DNA of 64,000 bases, taken from Flavisolibacter longurius. GTDB taxonomy: Bacteria; Bacteroidota; Bacteroidia; Chitinophagales; Chitinophagaceae. Positions 25,579-34,923 of this stretch are shown here, piece after piece. The notes beneath the pieces were generated by a model. The model saw only the letters and a program-made list of their open reading frames with translations. It was not told the origin of the DNA and searched no databases. Position 1 is the stretch's first letter, and the number at the start of each line of letters is the position of its first letter. The stretch covers positions 310,001 through 374,000 of the forward strand of contig JABUMY010000002.1 of the NCBI GenBank assembly GCA_013327885.1. The letters are read 5' to 3'. Position numbers and translations under genes: made by a program.

Positions 25579-25725
25579 TAACCCCAGCATTTATGCTGGG
25601 GAACGAGTCTAGCACTAGAAAATGTAAACAGGCTTCAGCCTATCTGCTTGCAAAAGAGATAGGCTGAAGCCTATAAGCCATACAAGCCAATTAGCCATTA
25701 GTCCCCAGCATAAATGCTGGGGTTA
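25579..25725. repeat. Nested REP/BIME-like palindromes downstream of the transposase
   Basis: Outer arms: 23-nt perfect inverted repeat (25579-25601 and 25703-25725), each itself a hairpin of the form ccccagcat-tt-atgctgggg. Inner stem: 15-bp perfect arms ggcttcagcctatct (25631-25645) and agataggctgaagcc (25657-25671). The geometry suggests a folded single-strand substrate for the adjacent Y1 transposase. Confidence 0.85.
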
Positions 25726-25770
25726 ACGGGAGAAGCATCACTGAAAAGCAGGGCCTTTTGCCTTGGCTGT

Positions 25771-25801
25771 CCGTCCCCCACCGGGGAGGTTAAGTGGGGC
25801 C
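25771..25801. repeat. GC-rich hairpin repeat, copy C
   Basis: Core tcccccaccggggaggttaa followed by gtggggcc. It lies 10 bp beyond the stop of the leftward SNF2 helicase gene. Confidence 0.75.
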
Positions 25802-25810
25802 GTAGAGTCC

Positions 25811-28800
25811 TTAACTAAACAAGTACTCCACATCCTCCTTCGACAGCGCTTTCACAAACGATGTATCATCGGCAATAAGGTCTTTGGCCAGTGCCCGTTT
25901 CTTTTCCTGCAGTTGCATGATCTTGTCTTCGATGGTGTCTTTACAGATCATACGGTAAGCAAAGATGTTCTTTGTTTGCCCGATGCGGTGCGTACGGTCA
26001 ATGGCCTGTTGCTCCACCGCCGGGTTCCACCAGGGATCAACGATGTACACATAGTCAGCAGCGGTCAGGTTCAAGCCCACACCACCCGCCTTCAGCGAGA
26101 TAAGAAACACCCTTGTTTCTTCATCGTTCTGGAAACTTTGAATGGCTTTTTCACGATCAGGAGCCGATGTGCTGCCGTCAAAATATTCGTACTTGATGCC
26201 CAGCTCTTCCAGCTTGGCCCTTATCAGCGCCAGCATGCCCAGGAACTGCGAAAACACCAGGGCTTTGTGGTCACCGATGTTCTCGGTGATCTCTCTTGCG
26301 AGTTCATCGAGTTTGATGGAATGGTTCGGGAATTTTTCTTCTTCGTTCAGGATGGCCGGTGAATCGCAGATCTGGCGGAGCTTCATCAGGCCTTGCAAGA
26401 TGGTGAGCTGCGAACGCTGAATGCCCTGCTCTTCGATGGTGCCCATAATCTTTGCGCGGAAATCGTTGCGATAAGCATCGTAGATCCGCCGTTGCTCGTC
26501 TTCCATTTCGCAAAAGAGCACCATCTCGGTTTTATCCGGAAGGTCTTTGGCCACCTGCTCTTTGGTGCGACGAAGAATAAAGGGATACAGGATTTTTTTG
26601 AGATGATCTTTCTGTTCCCGCTCGCCAAACTTGTCAATGGGAATGGCAAACTCCTGCCGGAAGAATTCCACAGAGCCCAGCATGCCGGGATTAAGAAAAT
26701 TCATCTGCGCATAAATATCAAAGGTGTTGTTCTGGAGCGGGGTACCGCTCATGCACAACCGGTTTTTTGCCCGGAGCAGCGAGGCTGCTTTTGTTACCTT
26801 GCTCGTTGGGTTTTTGATCGCCTGCGATTCATCCAGGATCACATTGTCAAACATCATTTGCGTGAACAGCTTGATATCGCTGCGCAAAGTGCCGTAGGTG
26901 GTGATGATCACATGGTGTTTCAGCAGGTCGTCCAACTGGCGACTGCGGAGCGGCCCGTGGTGAATATAATACTCGAGTGACGGCGTGAACTTTTTGATCT
27001 CATTCTCCCAGTTGTAGATCAGCGTGGTAGGACAAACCACCAGCGCCTTCATTTCGCCATCGTTGTTTTCATAATAATGCTGCAGGTACGAAAGGGCTTG
27101 CACGGTTTTACCCAAACCCATGTCGTCGGCCAGGATGCCGCCCCACGAAACATCTTTCAAGTAATTGAGCCATTGAAAACCCGCTACCTGGTAAGGACGC
27201 AGGATAGGCGCCAGGTTCTCCGGCGGCGGCACTTCTTTGATGGTATCAAACTCCTTGATGCGTTCGTACTTTTCTTCCAGCTGAATGGTGAGTTCTTCTG
27301 CATTGCGGTTTTCGTACAATTCATCGATAACACTAAGGTGATAACGCGACAGTTTCAGCTTATCGGTCTTGCCTTCTCCCACACGGAAAAGCAAGGAATA
27401 TTTTTTCAGCCATTCTTCCGGCAAAATACCCAGCGTACCGTCGTTCAGTTGTACAAACTGTTGCTTGTTGGCCAGCGCTTTTTTTACTTCCGCCACGCTT
27501 ACTTTCTGGTCACCAAACAAGATGTCCACCTTGGCATCAAACCAATCGGTGTGCGAGGAAATGTAAATATGCGTTTGCGGCTTGGCCGTATTGAAGCGAA
27601 AGTTCTTCAACGATTCAAAACCAAATACCGGCACCTTGGCTTCATTCATCGCATCCACAAACAGGAAGAACCAGTTGTTCTTTAACACCTCGGCTCCTTT
27701 CAAGGCCAGCGAAGCACCATCGTCAAACGGAACAAAGTTGGAGTGCAGCATGGAAAGCTTGTGCAGAAACGCTTTTTCCGCTTCTTTGGCCCGGTGTACC
27801 ACCACTACTTTTCCGCCATGCGGAATGATCAATTCACCTTTGTCAACGCCTTTTGTATCGTAGCCTTTGTAGGTGTAAATGGGCTGAAACACCAGGTACT
27901 CGCCTTTTTCGATCAGCGTTAGTTTTGTTTCCGGCTCGCCTTCTTTTACTTCTTCCACCAAGCTGCGGTCAAAGTCAACTTTGTAATCTTTTGTCAGCGG
28001 CATGATCTTGCGCAGCAGCGTTTGCGGCCACGCTTCTGCCTCTACGGTTTCCGTGCCTTTTTCGCCAAAGCTTTCTGCTGTTTCCACCGCCTCTTTGTTC
28101 TCCCAGGTAAACAGCTGGTGATTGTATAAATAAACAAGCGAGGAACGCTCTTCGTTTTCATCCAGCGAATGCGCCACGCCATCCGGCTTTACATAACATT
28201 CTATCTCGAAGCTGTCACCATTGTTGCTCACGCTGAAATGTGGCGCCAGGTAACCTGTGCTCAACTCCACCTTTTGCAGCGAAGCCGTTTTAAATGTTTT
28301 GCCTTTTGGCAATACAAACACCGGTGCGCCTTCAAAATCAACAAACAGTTTTTTCAGCTTGGGCAAAAGGTATTCGGCAATCAGGTTTTTGGTTTCTGCC
28401 GGCAGATCATCGTCTTCGTGGTGCACAATGTTCTCCCAAAAACCGGCAAACGGCGAGTTGCGGCTGACGTATTTATCAATCTCGCCTACCTGCAGTTTGC
28501 GCACCAGCTGCAGCAAGGCTTTGTCTTCTTCGCTGTAGGTTTCCGTTTCAATATAGCGGCTTAGCTCCAGCTTTTGCACCGTGCTGGCAAAAACACCTTC
28601 TTCATCCATTTCGCCTTCAATCAGGTCAATGGTAAAAAAAGGGTAACTGTCTTTGTTGAAATTAAAAACAACACCCAGCTTGTTGGTGATAACGTGTTGG
28701 TCTTTGGGTTTGATTTCTTCCTCTTCTACATCGTTTACTTTTTCATAGCGTGGCATCGCCAGTGGTGCCGGTGTAACAATGCGCTTGATGTTGCGGTCCA

Positions 28801-29566
28801 GCACACGCAGAAAGGGTTTGCCGTCTTTGTAGGTGAACTCAAACTTTCCCTTGAGGTCATCGTTGAGCGAATACCCGTAAGCTTCCAGCAGCTTGTTTTT
28901 TTCCTTATCCCAGTTGCGGATGGTTTCAAAATAATGCTGGCCTTTGGTGCGCAGCAGGTGCAGAAAAACGATCACTTTCGGCAGGGCCAGCAGGTGATCG
29001 GGATCGTCGTAATCCGAAGAGGTATCAAAGTTCCGCTCTTCGTTGCGGCGGATAATCACATCGTATTCGGTACCGCTCAGGGTAACCTTGGCCCGCACCG
29101 TTTCTTCTTTTGCACTTTCCACCTTTGGCTTGGCCTTCTGCAGCCAGGCTTCGGCTTCGGCAATGATGGCATGGCTCGAAAGAAGCTGGATCGTTTTCAG
29201 GTCGATGGTCTTCATCTTGGCCACGGTGTGGCGCTGGTCGTAAGCCACATCGTCGGAAACCAGCTGGCCTTTGTCCATCATCTCCTGCAGGCGAAGAAGG
29301 GCTGCCGCTTCGTGGCGGCAGATATCGCCCAAATTGTACGGGCAGGCGCAACGCAGCGAAACTGATTTCGGGTCTTTGTAGTTCTGGATGTAAACCTTGT
29401 AAAAGGTCGAATAGTTATCATCCTTTACGCGGAACACAGCCGATCCAAAAAGGTCGTCGTTCTCCACCAGTTCCACAAAGCCGATCGCATGTATTTTTTT
29501 GCCCCGGCGAATGACTTCATCGGAGCCATGAGTGTAAACGTATTTGATTAAGTGTGGTAATGCCAT
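25811..29566 (-). CDS. SNF2-family DEAD/DEAH-box helicase with N-terminal SWIM zinc finger
   Basis: A 1251-residue Swi2/Snf2 ATPase. A SWIM zinc-binding motif lies near the N-terminus (Cys73, Cys75, Cys83, His85: CACPYNLGDICRH). A long middle region follows, and the helicase core occupies the last ~500 residues: Walker A in ADDMGLGKTVQ, motif II ILDESQAIKN, motif III CMSGTPLQNN, and C-terminal motifs LKAGGVGLNLTAADYV and QAIDRTHRIGQ. It probably remodels protein-DNA or protein-RNA complexes by translocating on duplex DNA. The ATG at 29566 is chosen over an open frame reaching 29638 because that extension is made of intergenic heptamer repeats. Its exact role is unknown. Confidence 0.92.
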   Translation of the reverse strand: MALPHLIKYVYTHGSDEVIRRGKKIHAIGFVELVENDDLFGSAVFRVKDDNYSTFYKVYIQNYKDPKSVSLRCACPYNLGDICRHEAAALLRLQEMMDKGQLVSDDVAYDQRHTVAKMKTIDLKTIQLLSSHAIIAEAEAWLQKAKPKVESAKEETVRAKVTLSGTEYDVIIRRNEERNFDTSSDYDDPDHLLALPKVIVFLHLLRTKGQHYFETIRNWDKEKNKLLEAYGYSLNDDLKGKFEFTYKDGKPFLRVLDRNIKRIVTPAPLAMPRYEKVNDVEEEEIKPKDQHVITNKLGVVFNFNKDSYPFFTIDLIEGEMDEEGVFASTVQKLELSRYIETETYSEEDKALLQLVRKLQVGEIDKYVSRNSPFAGFWENIVHHEDDDLPAETKNLIAEYLLPKLKKLFVDFEGAPVFVLPKGKTFKTASLQKVELSTGYLAPHFSVSNNGDSFEIECYVKPDGVAHSLDENEERSSLVYLYNHQLFTWENKEAVETAESFGEKGTETVEAEAWPQTLLRKIMPLTKDYKVDFDRSLVEEVKEGEPETKLTLIEKGEYLVFQPIYTYKGYDTKGVDKGELIIPHGGKVVVVHRAKEAEKAFLHKLSMLHSNFVPFDDGASLALKGAEVLKNNWFFLFVDAMNEAKVPVFGFESLKNFRFNTAKPQTHIYISSHTDWFDAKVDILFGDQKVSVAEVKKALANKQQFVQLNDGTLGILPEEWLKKYSLLFRVGEGKTDKLKLSRYHLSVIDELYENRNAEELTIQLEEKYERIKEFDTIKEVPPPENLAPILRPYQVAGFQWLNYLKDVSWGGILADDMGLGKTVQALSYLQHYYENNDGEMKALVVCPTTLIYNWENEIKKFTPSLEYYIHHGPLRSRQLDDLLKHHVIITTYGTLRSDIKLFTQMMFDNVILDESQAIKNPTSKVTKAASLLRAKNRLCMSGTPLQNNTFDIYAQMNFLNPGMLGSVEFFRQEFAIPIDKFGEREQKDHLKKILYPFILRRTKEQVAKDLPDKTEMVLFCEMEDEQRRIYDAYRNDFRAKIMGTIEEQGIQRSQLTILQGLMKLRQICDSPAILNEEEKFPNHSIKLDELAREITENIGDHKALVFSQFLGMLALIRAKLEELGIKYEYFDGSTSAPDREKAIQSFQNDEETRVFLISLKAGGVGLNLTAADYVYIVDPWWNPAVEQQAIDRTHRIGQTKNIFAYRMICKDTIEDKIMQLQEKKRALAKDLIADDTSFVKALSKEDVEYLFS

Positions 29567-29581
29567 AGAAGAAAGTTGGCA

Positions 29582-29651
29582 GTTCACCGTTTGCCGTTTA
29601 CCGTTGCTGAATTTTTTCAGCTGAAAACAGTAAACCAAAAACGGTAAACTT
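29582..29651. repeat. Period-7 inverted repeat upstream of the SNF2 helicase gene
   Basis: Left arm units GTTCACC, GTTTGCC, GTTTACC; right arm units on the other strand GTTTACC, GTTTTTG, GTTTACT. The best stem is gtttaccgt (29596-29604) with acggtaaac (29641-29649). The 29652-29799 stretch shows nothing else recognisable. Confidence 0.65.
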
Positions 29652-29799
29652 TAAAAAAAGGCCAATCGGCAAAAGTAAACGAATCTATTGCACATAACCA
29701 ACGCCAACAGCGCCTTTTCCGTTAAAAAAAACGTTAGAATTATTCCTAATAATGTTGGGGATTATTTTGGGTAGATGTTTTGCGCCGCAGCAAATAATA

Positions 29800-29866
29800 T
29801 AATGGGATAATGAGATGTTGATTTGCCTTATTCATAACAATAACCTACTATCTCAATATCCCACTA
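29800..29866. repeat. Period-8 inverted repeat at the comB 3' end
   Basis: Units AATGGGAT, AATGAGAT, GTTGATTT on the left; the reverse strand of the right arm reads GGATAGTG, GGATATTG, AGATAGTA. Stem gggataatgagat (29804-29816) pairs with 29850-29862 at 12 of 13 positions. Confidence 0.65.
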
Positions 29867-29880
29867 TCCTGTACTGAAGT

Positions 29881-30609
29881 TTACTTCTGAATTACTAGTT
29901 TTCCGTCCACGTATTCGGGCAGAACATTGGCCAGGTCCGGCGTGAGGCAATGGCGGATGTCGCGTTCCAGGCCAAAGTTGGTGAGGCGGTGGTAATGCGA
30001 AGCGTCGTTGGCCTTCATAAATTCGTACATGTCGCCTTTGGCCAGGTTGTACAGGTTTTCGGCCATGTGCGAAGCATCGCAGTTAATGCTGAAATGCTCT
30101 TTCACGCTTTTTACAACCGCACCGGCAAACATGGTGTCTTCAAAATTGGGTTTGTCCTTCCAGGCTGCGCATCCGAGGATCACATTCTTTTTCATCTTCA
30201 CCAGGTGATCGCAAACAGCGGAAAGGTTAAGGAAGGCACCCGTAACAATTTCGGTAGCGCCTTTGGCCAAGGCCATGTGCAGCAGCTTGGTACCGTTGGT
30301 GGTGGTCAGCACCAAAATTTTTCCCTTGATAAATTCTTCGGGGTATTCAAACGAAGAGTTACCGTATTGCAGTCCTGGTGCCACCTGGCCGTCACGTTCG
30401 CCAGCGGTAATGCATTCGATTTGTGTGCCGAGTTGAATGCAACGCTCCACACTGTCCACTGGAATAATTTCTTTGGCGCCATTGTACAGCGCCGTGGCAA
30501 TGGTGGAGGTAGCCCTCAGCACGTCAATCACCACAACAATGGTGTTTTTTACATCGTAAAGGTGAAGAAGCGCCGGTGAGAGACAGGTATATAATGTCGG
30601 TTTGTTCAT
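29881..30609 (-). CDS. comB: 2-phosphosulfolactate phosphatase (ComB family)
   Basis: A 242-residue ComB-family phosphatase. Family motifs include VVVIDVLRATSTIATAL, ECITAGERDGQ, TTTNGTKLL and the C-terminal DIRHCLTPDLANVLPEYV. In methanogens ComB removes phosphate from 2-phosphosulfolactate on the route to coenzyme M. Bacteria do not all make that cofactor. In Bacteroidota a plausible use is sulfonate metabolism feeding cysteate or sulfonolipids, but no comA or comC lies nearby, so the pathway is uncertain. The gene sits in a leftward run between gcvT and the SNF2 helicase gene, separated from both by periodic inverted repeats. Confidence 0.88.
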   Translation of the reverse strand: MNKPTLYTCLSPALLHLYDVKNTIVVVIDVLRATSTIATALYNGAKEIIPVDSVERCIQLGTQIECITAGERDGQVAPGLQYGNSSFEYPEEFIKGKILVLTTTNGTKLLHMALAKGATEIVTGAFLNLSAVCDHLVKMKKNVILGCAAWKDKPNFEDTMFAGAVVKSVKEHFSINCDASHMAENLYNLAKGDMYEFMKANDASHYHRLTNFGLERDIRHCLTPDLANVLPEYVDGKLVIQK

Positions 30610-30618
30610 GAAGTAAAT

Positions 30619-30700
30619 ATGCTAATGTGCTAATTTGATAAGGTGATAATGAGATCTTATCTGCATCAATTATCACCTTATCGAATTACCGAATTATCAA
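30619..30700. repeat. Period-8 inverted repeat between gcvT and comB
   Basis: Left units ATGCTAAT, GTGCTAAT, TTGATAAG, GTGATAAT; right strand-reversed units TTTGATAA, TTCGGTAA, TTCGATAA, GGTGATAA. The core stem gataaggtgataat (30637-30650) pairs perfectly with 30669-30682. It could act as a terminator or processing hairpin for gcvT. Confidence 0.75.
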
Positions 30701-30701
30701 A

Positions 30702-31793
30702 TTAAGCAAAGGGAAGTTTTACCACTTTCGCCTGTAGCAGTTTTTCCCGCACTTTAATGTAAATGGGACTGTCAAAAGATGAATGCTCCAGGGTTACATA
30801 ACCCAGGCCAATGGCTTTGCCCAGGCTGGGCGATTGCGTGCCGGAGGTAACATAGCCGATCGCGTTTCCGTCTTTGTCGCAGATCTCGTAATGATGACGC
30901 GGAATGCCTTTGTCCACCATTTCAAAACCAACCAGCTTGCGCTTGATGCCTTCTTCTTTTTGCTTTTGCAAAATTTCCTTAGCTACAAAATCATCTTTTG
31001 CAAACTTGGTGATCCAGCCCAGCCCTGCTTCTAGCGGCGAAGTGGTATCGTCAATATCATTGCCGTAAAGCGAAAAGCCCATCTCCAGGCGAAGCGTATC
31101 TCTTGCCGCCAGGCCAATCGGTTTGATGCCCTGCGCAGCACCGGCTTCAAAAATGGCCGTCCATATTTTTTCGGCGTTATCGTCTTTGTTCTCAAAATAA
31201 ATTTCCACACCCCCGGCACCGGTATAACCCGTTGCGCTGACAAGCACATTCTTTACGCCGGCAAACTCGCCTTTCACAAAGGTGTAATACTTCAGGTTCA
31301 GGATGTCCATTTCGGTAAGCGTTTGCACGATCCGGGTTGCCGCTGGGCCTTGCACAGCCAAAAGGCCGGTATCGTCCGAAATGTTGTGCATTTCAACACC
31401 CCCCCGCGTATTATACTTTTGAATCCATTCCCAATCCTTTTCAATATTGCTGGCATTTACCACCAGCATATAAACCTTTTTCTCTTCAATGCAATACACC
31501 AGCAGGTCATCCACAATACCACCCTGCTCGTTGGGCAGGCAACTGTATTGGGCTTTGCCGGTCACCAGTTTAGCGGCATCGTTGGTGGTCACCCGCTGAA
31601 TAAGGTCCAGCGCACCTTCTCCTTTCAAAATAAATTCGCCCATATGGCTCACATCAAACACGCCAACAGCCCGGCGCACCGTGTGATGCTCTTCGTTAAT
31701 GCTGCTGTAACTGATGGGCATATTGTAGCCGGCAAAAGGGGCCATCTTGGCGCCCAGGTCAATGTGCTTTTGGGTGAAAGGCGTATTCTTCAT
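30702..31793 (-). CDS. gcvT: Glycine cleavage system aminomethyltransferase (T protein)
   Basis: GcvT transfers the methylene unit from the aminomethyl-lipoyl H protein to tetrahydrofolate, releasing ammonia. The 363-residue sequence carries folate-binding and active-site motifs: [62 protein letters not shown] and [13 protein letters not shown]. Length is normal. gcvH and gcvP are not in the window, so the system is dispersed. A TATTTTTG promoter element lies 17 bp upstream of the ATG. No glycine riboswitch-like structure was recognised in the short leader. Confidence 0.96.
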   Translation of the reverse strand: MKNTPFTQKHIDLGAKMAPFAGYNMPISYSSINEEHHTVRRAVGVFDVSHMGEFILKGEGALDLIQRVTTNDAAKLVTGKAQYSCLPNEQGGIVDDLLVYCIEEKKVYMLVVNASNIEKDWEWIQKYNTRGGVEMHNISDDTGLLAVQGPAATRIVQTLTEMDILNLKYYTFVKGEFAGVKNVLVSATGYTGAGGVEIYFENKDDNAEKIWTAIFEAGAAQGIKPIGLAARDTLRLEMGFSLYGNDIDDTTSPLEAGLGWITKFAKDDFVAKEILQKQKEEGIKRKLVGFEMVDKGIPRHHYEICDKDGNAIGYVTSGTQSPSLGKAIGLGYVTLEHSSFDSPIYIKVREKLLQAKVVKLPFA

Positions 31794-31810
31794 GCAAGGA
31801 ATTTAGGCCG

Positions 31811-31818
31811 CAAAAATA
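31811..31818 (-). promoter_or_regulatory. -7 element TATTTTTG of gcvT
   Basis: Exact TAnnTTTG match on the minus strand with a 17-nt spacing to the start codon. Confidence 0.45.
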
Positions 31819-31963
31819 GCCGCTGATTGGCAGGATTTGGAAAGCAATCGTTTGTTTTATCCAAAGGGGAAACAAGTTGGCTAGGATTTGGTCTTCCTTC
31901 TCACTGAAAAGTTGCTCTTGAGGCGAAAGGTTTTTACAGGAAAATCCTGGCAATCGTTTAAAT

Positions 31964-31990
31964 AAAAAAAGGCCTCCGAAGAGGCCTTTC
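31964..31990 (-). terminator. Intrinsic terminator of the padR-PspC operon
   Basis: Perfect 9-bp stem aaaggcctc / gaggccttt with a CGAA loop. On the minus strand it is followed by a T-run. It lies about 43 bp past the PspC stop codon. Confidence 0.9.
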
Positions 31991-32032
31991 GCGTTTTGCC
32001 CCGACTGTAACAGAGCGCAACTTCAACCAAGC

Positions 32033-34240
32033 TTAAAATATGGTAGGAACAAAAGGCATGGGCATCGGCGTGGGAACATCGCCACCCATCTCTTTTTTCT
32101 TTACAATTTCTTCGGTGTATTCAATAGCGTGAATGCTTTGTTCTGGCTCTGCAGGCAATTCGAAGTAAAAAGTTTGCTGTGCCGGAACCGTATCGGTACT
32201 AATGGCCGGTTGTGCCGGAAGCGTTGGCTCTGCCGAACCCACTTCTTTTAAATTGCCATCGGCGGACATGTAATAATCGGTGTCGGGCCGCCAGTCGTAG
32301 TAGCGGTCATTATCCCAGTCAATATCCCAGTCGCGGCGGTTCCAGTTGCGGCGGCGGTTGCTGCGCTCGTTCTCGGTTACACGGATGTTGAACGGATTCA
32401 ATTTATCGCTTACCGACTGGTCAAAGCGGATCTGCTTGCCTACGGGAATGCTGATCTCCACCATTACTTTTTGTCCGCGAAACTTGTCATCGCGGCTCAG
32501 GCCAAAGCCACTGCCAAGGGCTAATACACTGTCCAGGCTTTGCACGCTGTACTGGATGGCTTCGGCCCGGTCGAGAGCCCGGTTGCGGTTGTTGCCGCGG
32601 CTGTAGCGGTGAAGCGTTACATGGTAAAAGCTGTCGGGGCTTTTTTGTACGCTAACGCGGATGTTAGAAAGCTGCAGGGAGTCGTCGGTTACATCCCAGC
32701 CTTCATCGGGGTCGATATCCATCCAGCCATAGGTGCCGCTGTAACGAACAGGGCTTCCCGGAACGGTAACCACCATTTTATTCATCGCAGGTCTTGCCAA
32801 GGGAACATCGGTTTCGGTTTGATCGGTATAGCGAAAATCTTTTACCATGCTGGAAACAAAAAGGGTCAGCGAAACCCAGCCCAGGGTCCAGAGACCACCG
32901 AAGATCCAGCCGAGGTAACGGTTCTGCGACCGCACGTTCATCACCCGGCGAATGATCCAGGTAATGATGCCGATCAGCGGAACGGCCAGGAAAAGAATGA
33001 TGGTGCTCCACATAAACACCCGTTGCCAGATGCCGTCGATAAGGAAAGCATTTACGGGCTGGGCTACGCCGCTAAAGGTGAACACCAGCACGGCTACGAA
33101 CAGTGAAAAGGCAATGACCCCGGCGATAAACAAAAAGAAGGCTTTGAAAATAACACCGATCGCGTGGCCCAAACCGGACGCCGCCGGACGCACCACCGTA
33201 TTGGCTTCCTGTGCAAAGGCACGGCCGTGGGTATTGGCAAATTCCGAAGCACGGGCGCCAAAGCTCTGGGCAGAAGCTTTCACCTCTTCGCCCCAGGCCT
33301 TTGCCCTGGTACTAAAATTTTCCATTCCCTCCTGCACATTCTGGCGAATGCGGTTTACGTCAACGGTTTCGCCGCGCATCTCCATTTTATCATAAGGCGT
33401 TTTGGCCTCCGGCATAACAACCCAAAGGATGATATAGGCCAGGATAAAGGTGCCGGTAAAGGACCCGAAAAAGAAGTTCGGGAAAAAGTCGTGGCCAAAC
33501 GGCGAGAAGATGCCGTTCAAAATCCCGAAAAGGATGTTCAGCGCCAGCGGAGCGGCAAAAATGGCCCGGATGGTCCAGGGATTGGCTTTGAAATAAGCGG
33601 CCAGGCCACCAGCCACGCCACCGATCACACGGTCATCCGGGTTGCGAAAAAACCGCTTGCCGATATAGGTGTTGAGGGTTTTAGCTGGCAAAACGATCCA
33701 CAATAAGATATAAAGAAGAAAGCCAAAACCAAAGCCGCCAAAGGTGATAATGGCAAACAGGAGGCGTACAATGGCCGGGTCGATGTTGACATAGTTGGCA
33801 ATACCGGCGCAAACGCCGCCGATGATCTTGTCATCGGCATCGCGGTGCAAACGGCCGGTAAAACGCTGGCGGCCTTGTTGCTGCTGCTGTTGCTGGTAGC
33901 CTCCATAGGCTCCACTGCCCGTACTGCTGCCGGAACTTGCACTGCTGGCGGCTGTTGCCGTTGCTGGTTCACCTTCCACGGCCTCAAAATCTTCAATGCG
34001 ACCCATCACGTTGATGATCTCGTTGATATCACCATCGGTTACTACGGGAGCACCTTTTTTGATCTTGTCGTTCATCAGCTCTGCAATGCGGCTTTCAATG
34101 TCGTTGATGATCTCATCCCTTCCTTCTTCGTTGGCAAAGTAGCGGCGCAGGCTTTCTATATACCGTTGTAAACTATCGTAGGCGGTATCCTCAATAGGAA
34201 TGACCCGTCCGGATAAGTTTATGTTGATGATCTTTTTCAT
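32033..34240 (-). CDS. PspC domain-containing membrane protein (two PspC domains)
   Basis: A 735-residue envelope protein. The N-terminal ~85 residues are cytosolic (MKKIININLSGRVIPIEDTAY onward), followed by a Ser/Gly/Gln-rich linker. Two PspC domains come next: RDADDKIIGGVCAGIANY with its transmembrane hairpin (about 130-195), and NPDDRVIGGVAGGLAAYF (about 198-290). Further membrane helices lie near 375-470, and a large C-terminal extracytoplasmic beta-rich part is predicted by composition. PspC senses or reports membrane stress in proteobacteria; here the domain is widespread but little studied. It follows padR by 24 bp in one operon, so PadR probably controls it. Confidence 0.9.
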   Translation of the reverse strand: MKKIININLSGRVIPIEDTAYDSLQRYIESLRRYFANEEGRDEIINDIESRIAELMNDKIKKGAPVVTDGDINEIINVMGRIEDFEAVEGEPATATAASSASSGSSTGSGAYGGYQQQQQQQGRQRFTGRLHRDADDKIIGGVCAGIANYVNIDPAIVRLLFAIITFGGFGFGFLLYILLWIVLPAKTLNTYIGKRFFRNPDDRVIGGVAGGLAAYFKANPWTIRAIFAAPLALNILFGILNGIFSPFGHDFFPNFFFGSFTGTFILAYIILWVVMPEAKTPYDKMEMRGETVDVNRIRQNVQEGMENFSTRAKAWGEEVKASAQSFGARASEFANTHGRAFAQEANTVVRPAASGLGHAIGVIFKAFFLFIAGVIAFSLFVAVLVFTFSGVAQPVNAFLIDGIWQRVFMWSTIILFLAVPLIGIITWIIRRVMNVRSQNRYLGWIFGGLWTLGWVSLTLFVSSMVKDFRYTDQTETDVPLARPAMNKMVVTVPGSPVRYSGTYGWMDIDPDEGWDVTDDSLQLSNIRVSVQKSPDSFYHVTLHRYSRGNNRNRALDRAEAIQYSVQSLDSVLALGSGFGLSRDDKFRGQKVMVEISIPVGKQIRFDQSVSDKLNPFNIRVTENERSNRRRNWNRRDWDIDWDNDRYYDWRPDTDYYMSADGNLKEVGSAEPTLPAQPAISTDTVPAQQTFYFELPAEPEQSIHAIEYTEEIVKKKEMGGDVPTPMPMPFVPTIF

Positions 34241-34264
34241 ATTCTACAGTTTGGTTGAAGTGTG

Positions 34265-34609
34265 TTAGAGGTTGGGTTGTTCTTCTTTCTTGGTGAGTGT
34301 GTTTACAGCGTTGGAAAGCTCTATCCAGGTTTGTTCTAATTCCTTGTAAAATAATTCGCCTTTTTCAGTCAGGGAGAAATATTTACGGGGCGGACCCGAG
34401 TTGCTTTCTTCCCAGCGATAGGTCAGCATTTCTGCGTTTTTCAGGCGGGTCAGAAGCGGGTAAAGCGTTCCTTCCAGGATCTGCATATTGGCAGCCCGCA
34501 TTTCCTCCACAATGTCACTGGGGTAAGCTTCTCCCCGGCGGATGATGGAAAGAATGCAAAACTCCAGGATCCCCTTCTTCATCTGGCTTTGCGTATTTTC
34601 AATGTTCAT
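34265..34609 (-). CDS. PadR family transcriptional regulator
   Basis: A 114-residue winged-helix regulator. The PadR signature is clear: KKGILEFCILSIIRRGEAYPSDIVEEM, then ILEGTLYPLLTRLKNAEML and the wing GPPRKYFSLTEKGELF. PadR proteins bind as dimers and are released by small hydrophobic ligands or other cues. It is first in an operon with the PspC gene. An inverted repeat overlapping the promoter (34714-34736) suggests autoregulation. Confidence 0.93.
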   Translation of the reverse strand: MNIENTQSQMKKGILEFCILSIIRRGEAYPSDIVEEMRAANMQILEGTLYPLLTRLKNAEMLTYRWEESNSGPPRKYFSLTEKGELFYKELEQTWIELSNAVNTLTKKEEQPNL

Positions 34610-34694
34610 GACGGTTGCTTTTTTCTTACCCGGTTCCTACTTTTCCAGGAGGTGTTCCAGGGCAAGGGGTATATGTTGTTGTCTGTTCACAGAA

Positions 34695-34702
34695 CAAAGA
34701 TA
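34695..34702 (-). promoter_or_regulatory. -7 element TATCTTTG of padR-PspC operon, with -33 TTG at 34723-34725
   Basis: TTG, a 20-bp spacer and TATCTTTG fit the Bacteroidota promoter consensus well on the minus strand. Confidence 0.7.
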
Positions 34703-34713
34703 TGGCGATAGAT

Positions 34714-34736
34714 GGTACTTTACAATACATAGTACC
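34714..34736. promoter_or_regulatory. Probable PadR operator (inverted repeat over the -33 element)
   Basis: Arms ggtact and agtacc separated by 11 bp, with an internal ACAATACAT, overlap the -33 TTG of the padR promoter. This position would block polymerase. The assignment to PadR is by proximity. Confidence 0.6.
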
Positions 34737-34923
34737 AAGTTTTTTTTAGAAGTTGGGGATGTTAGGAAGCTGTTTATGTATTAGTGGATTGAAAATGAAT
34801 CATTTATGTAAAATAAAAATTTTTGGATTTTGATGAATGGTTCATTTTCGTGATAAATGAGCCGAATGGTTTTGATTACAGGAAATGATAATAATGAAGT
34901 TCATCCACTCCAGATGAAAGTAA

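Noticed and set aside
25571-25730. CRISPR-like array from repeated ccccagcat units
   Set aside because: Repeats are inverted hairpins with no regular spacers and no cas genes nearby.
29567-29638. N-terminal extension of the SNF2 helicase
   Set aside because: Encoded by a period-7 repeat; the family-like start is MALPHLIKYV at 29566.
30702-31830. Glycine riboswitch upstream of gcvT
   Set aside because: The leader before the ATG is only about 10-17 nt after the promoter element, too short for an aptamer.
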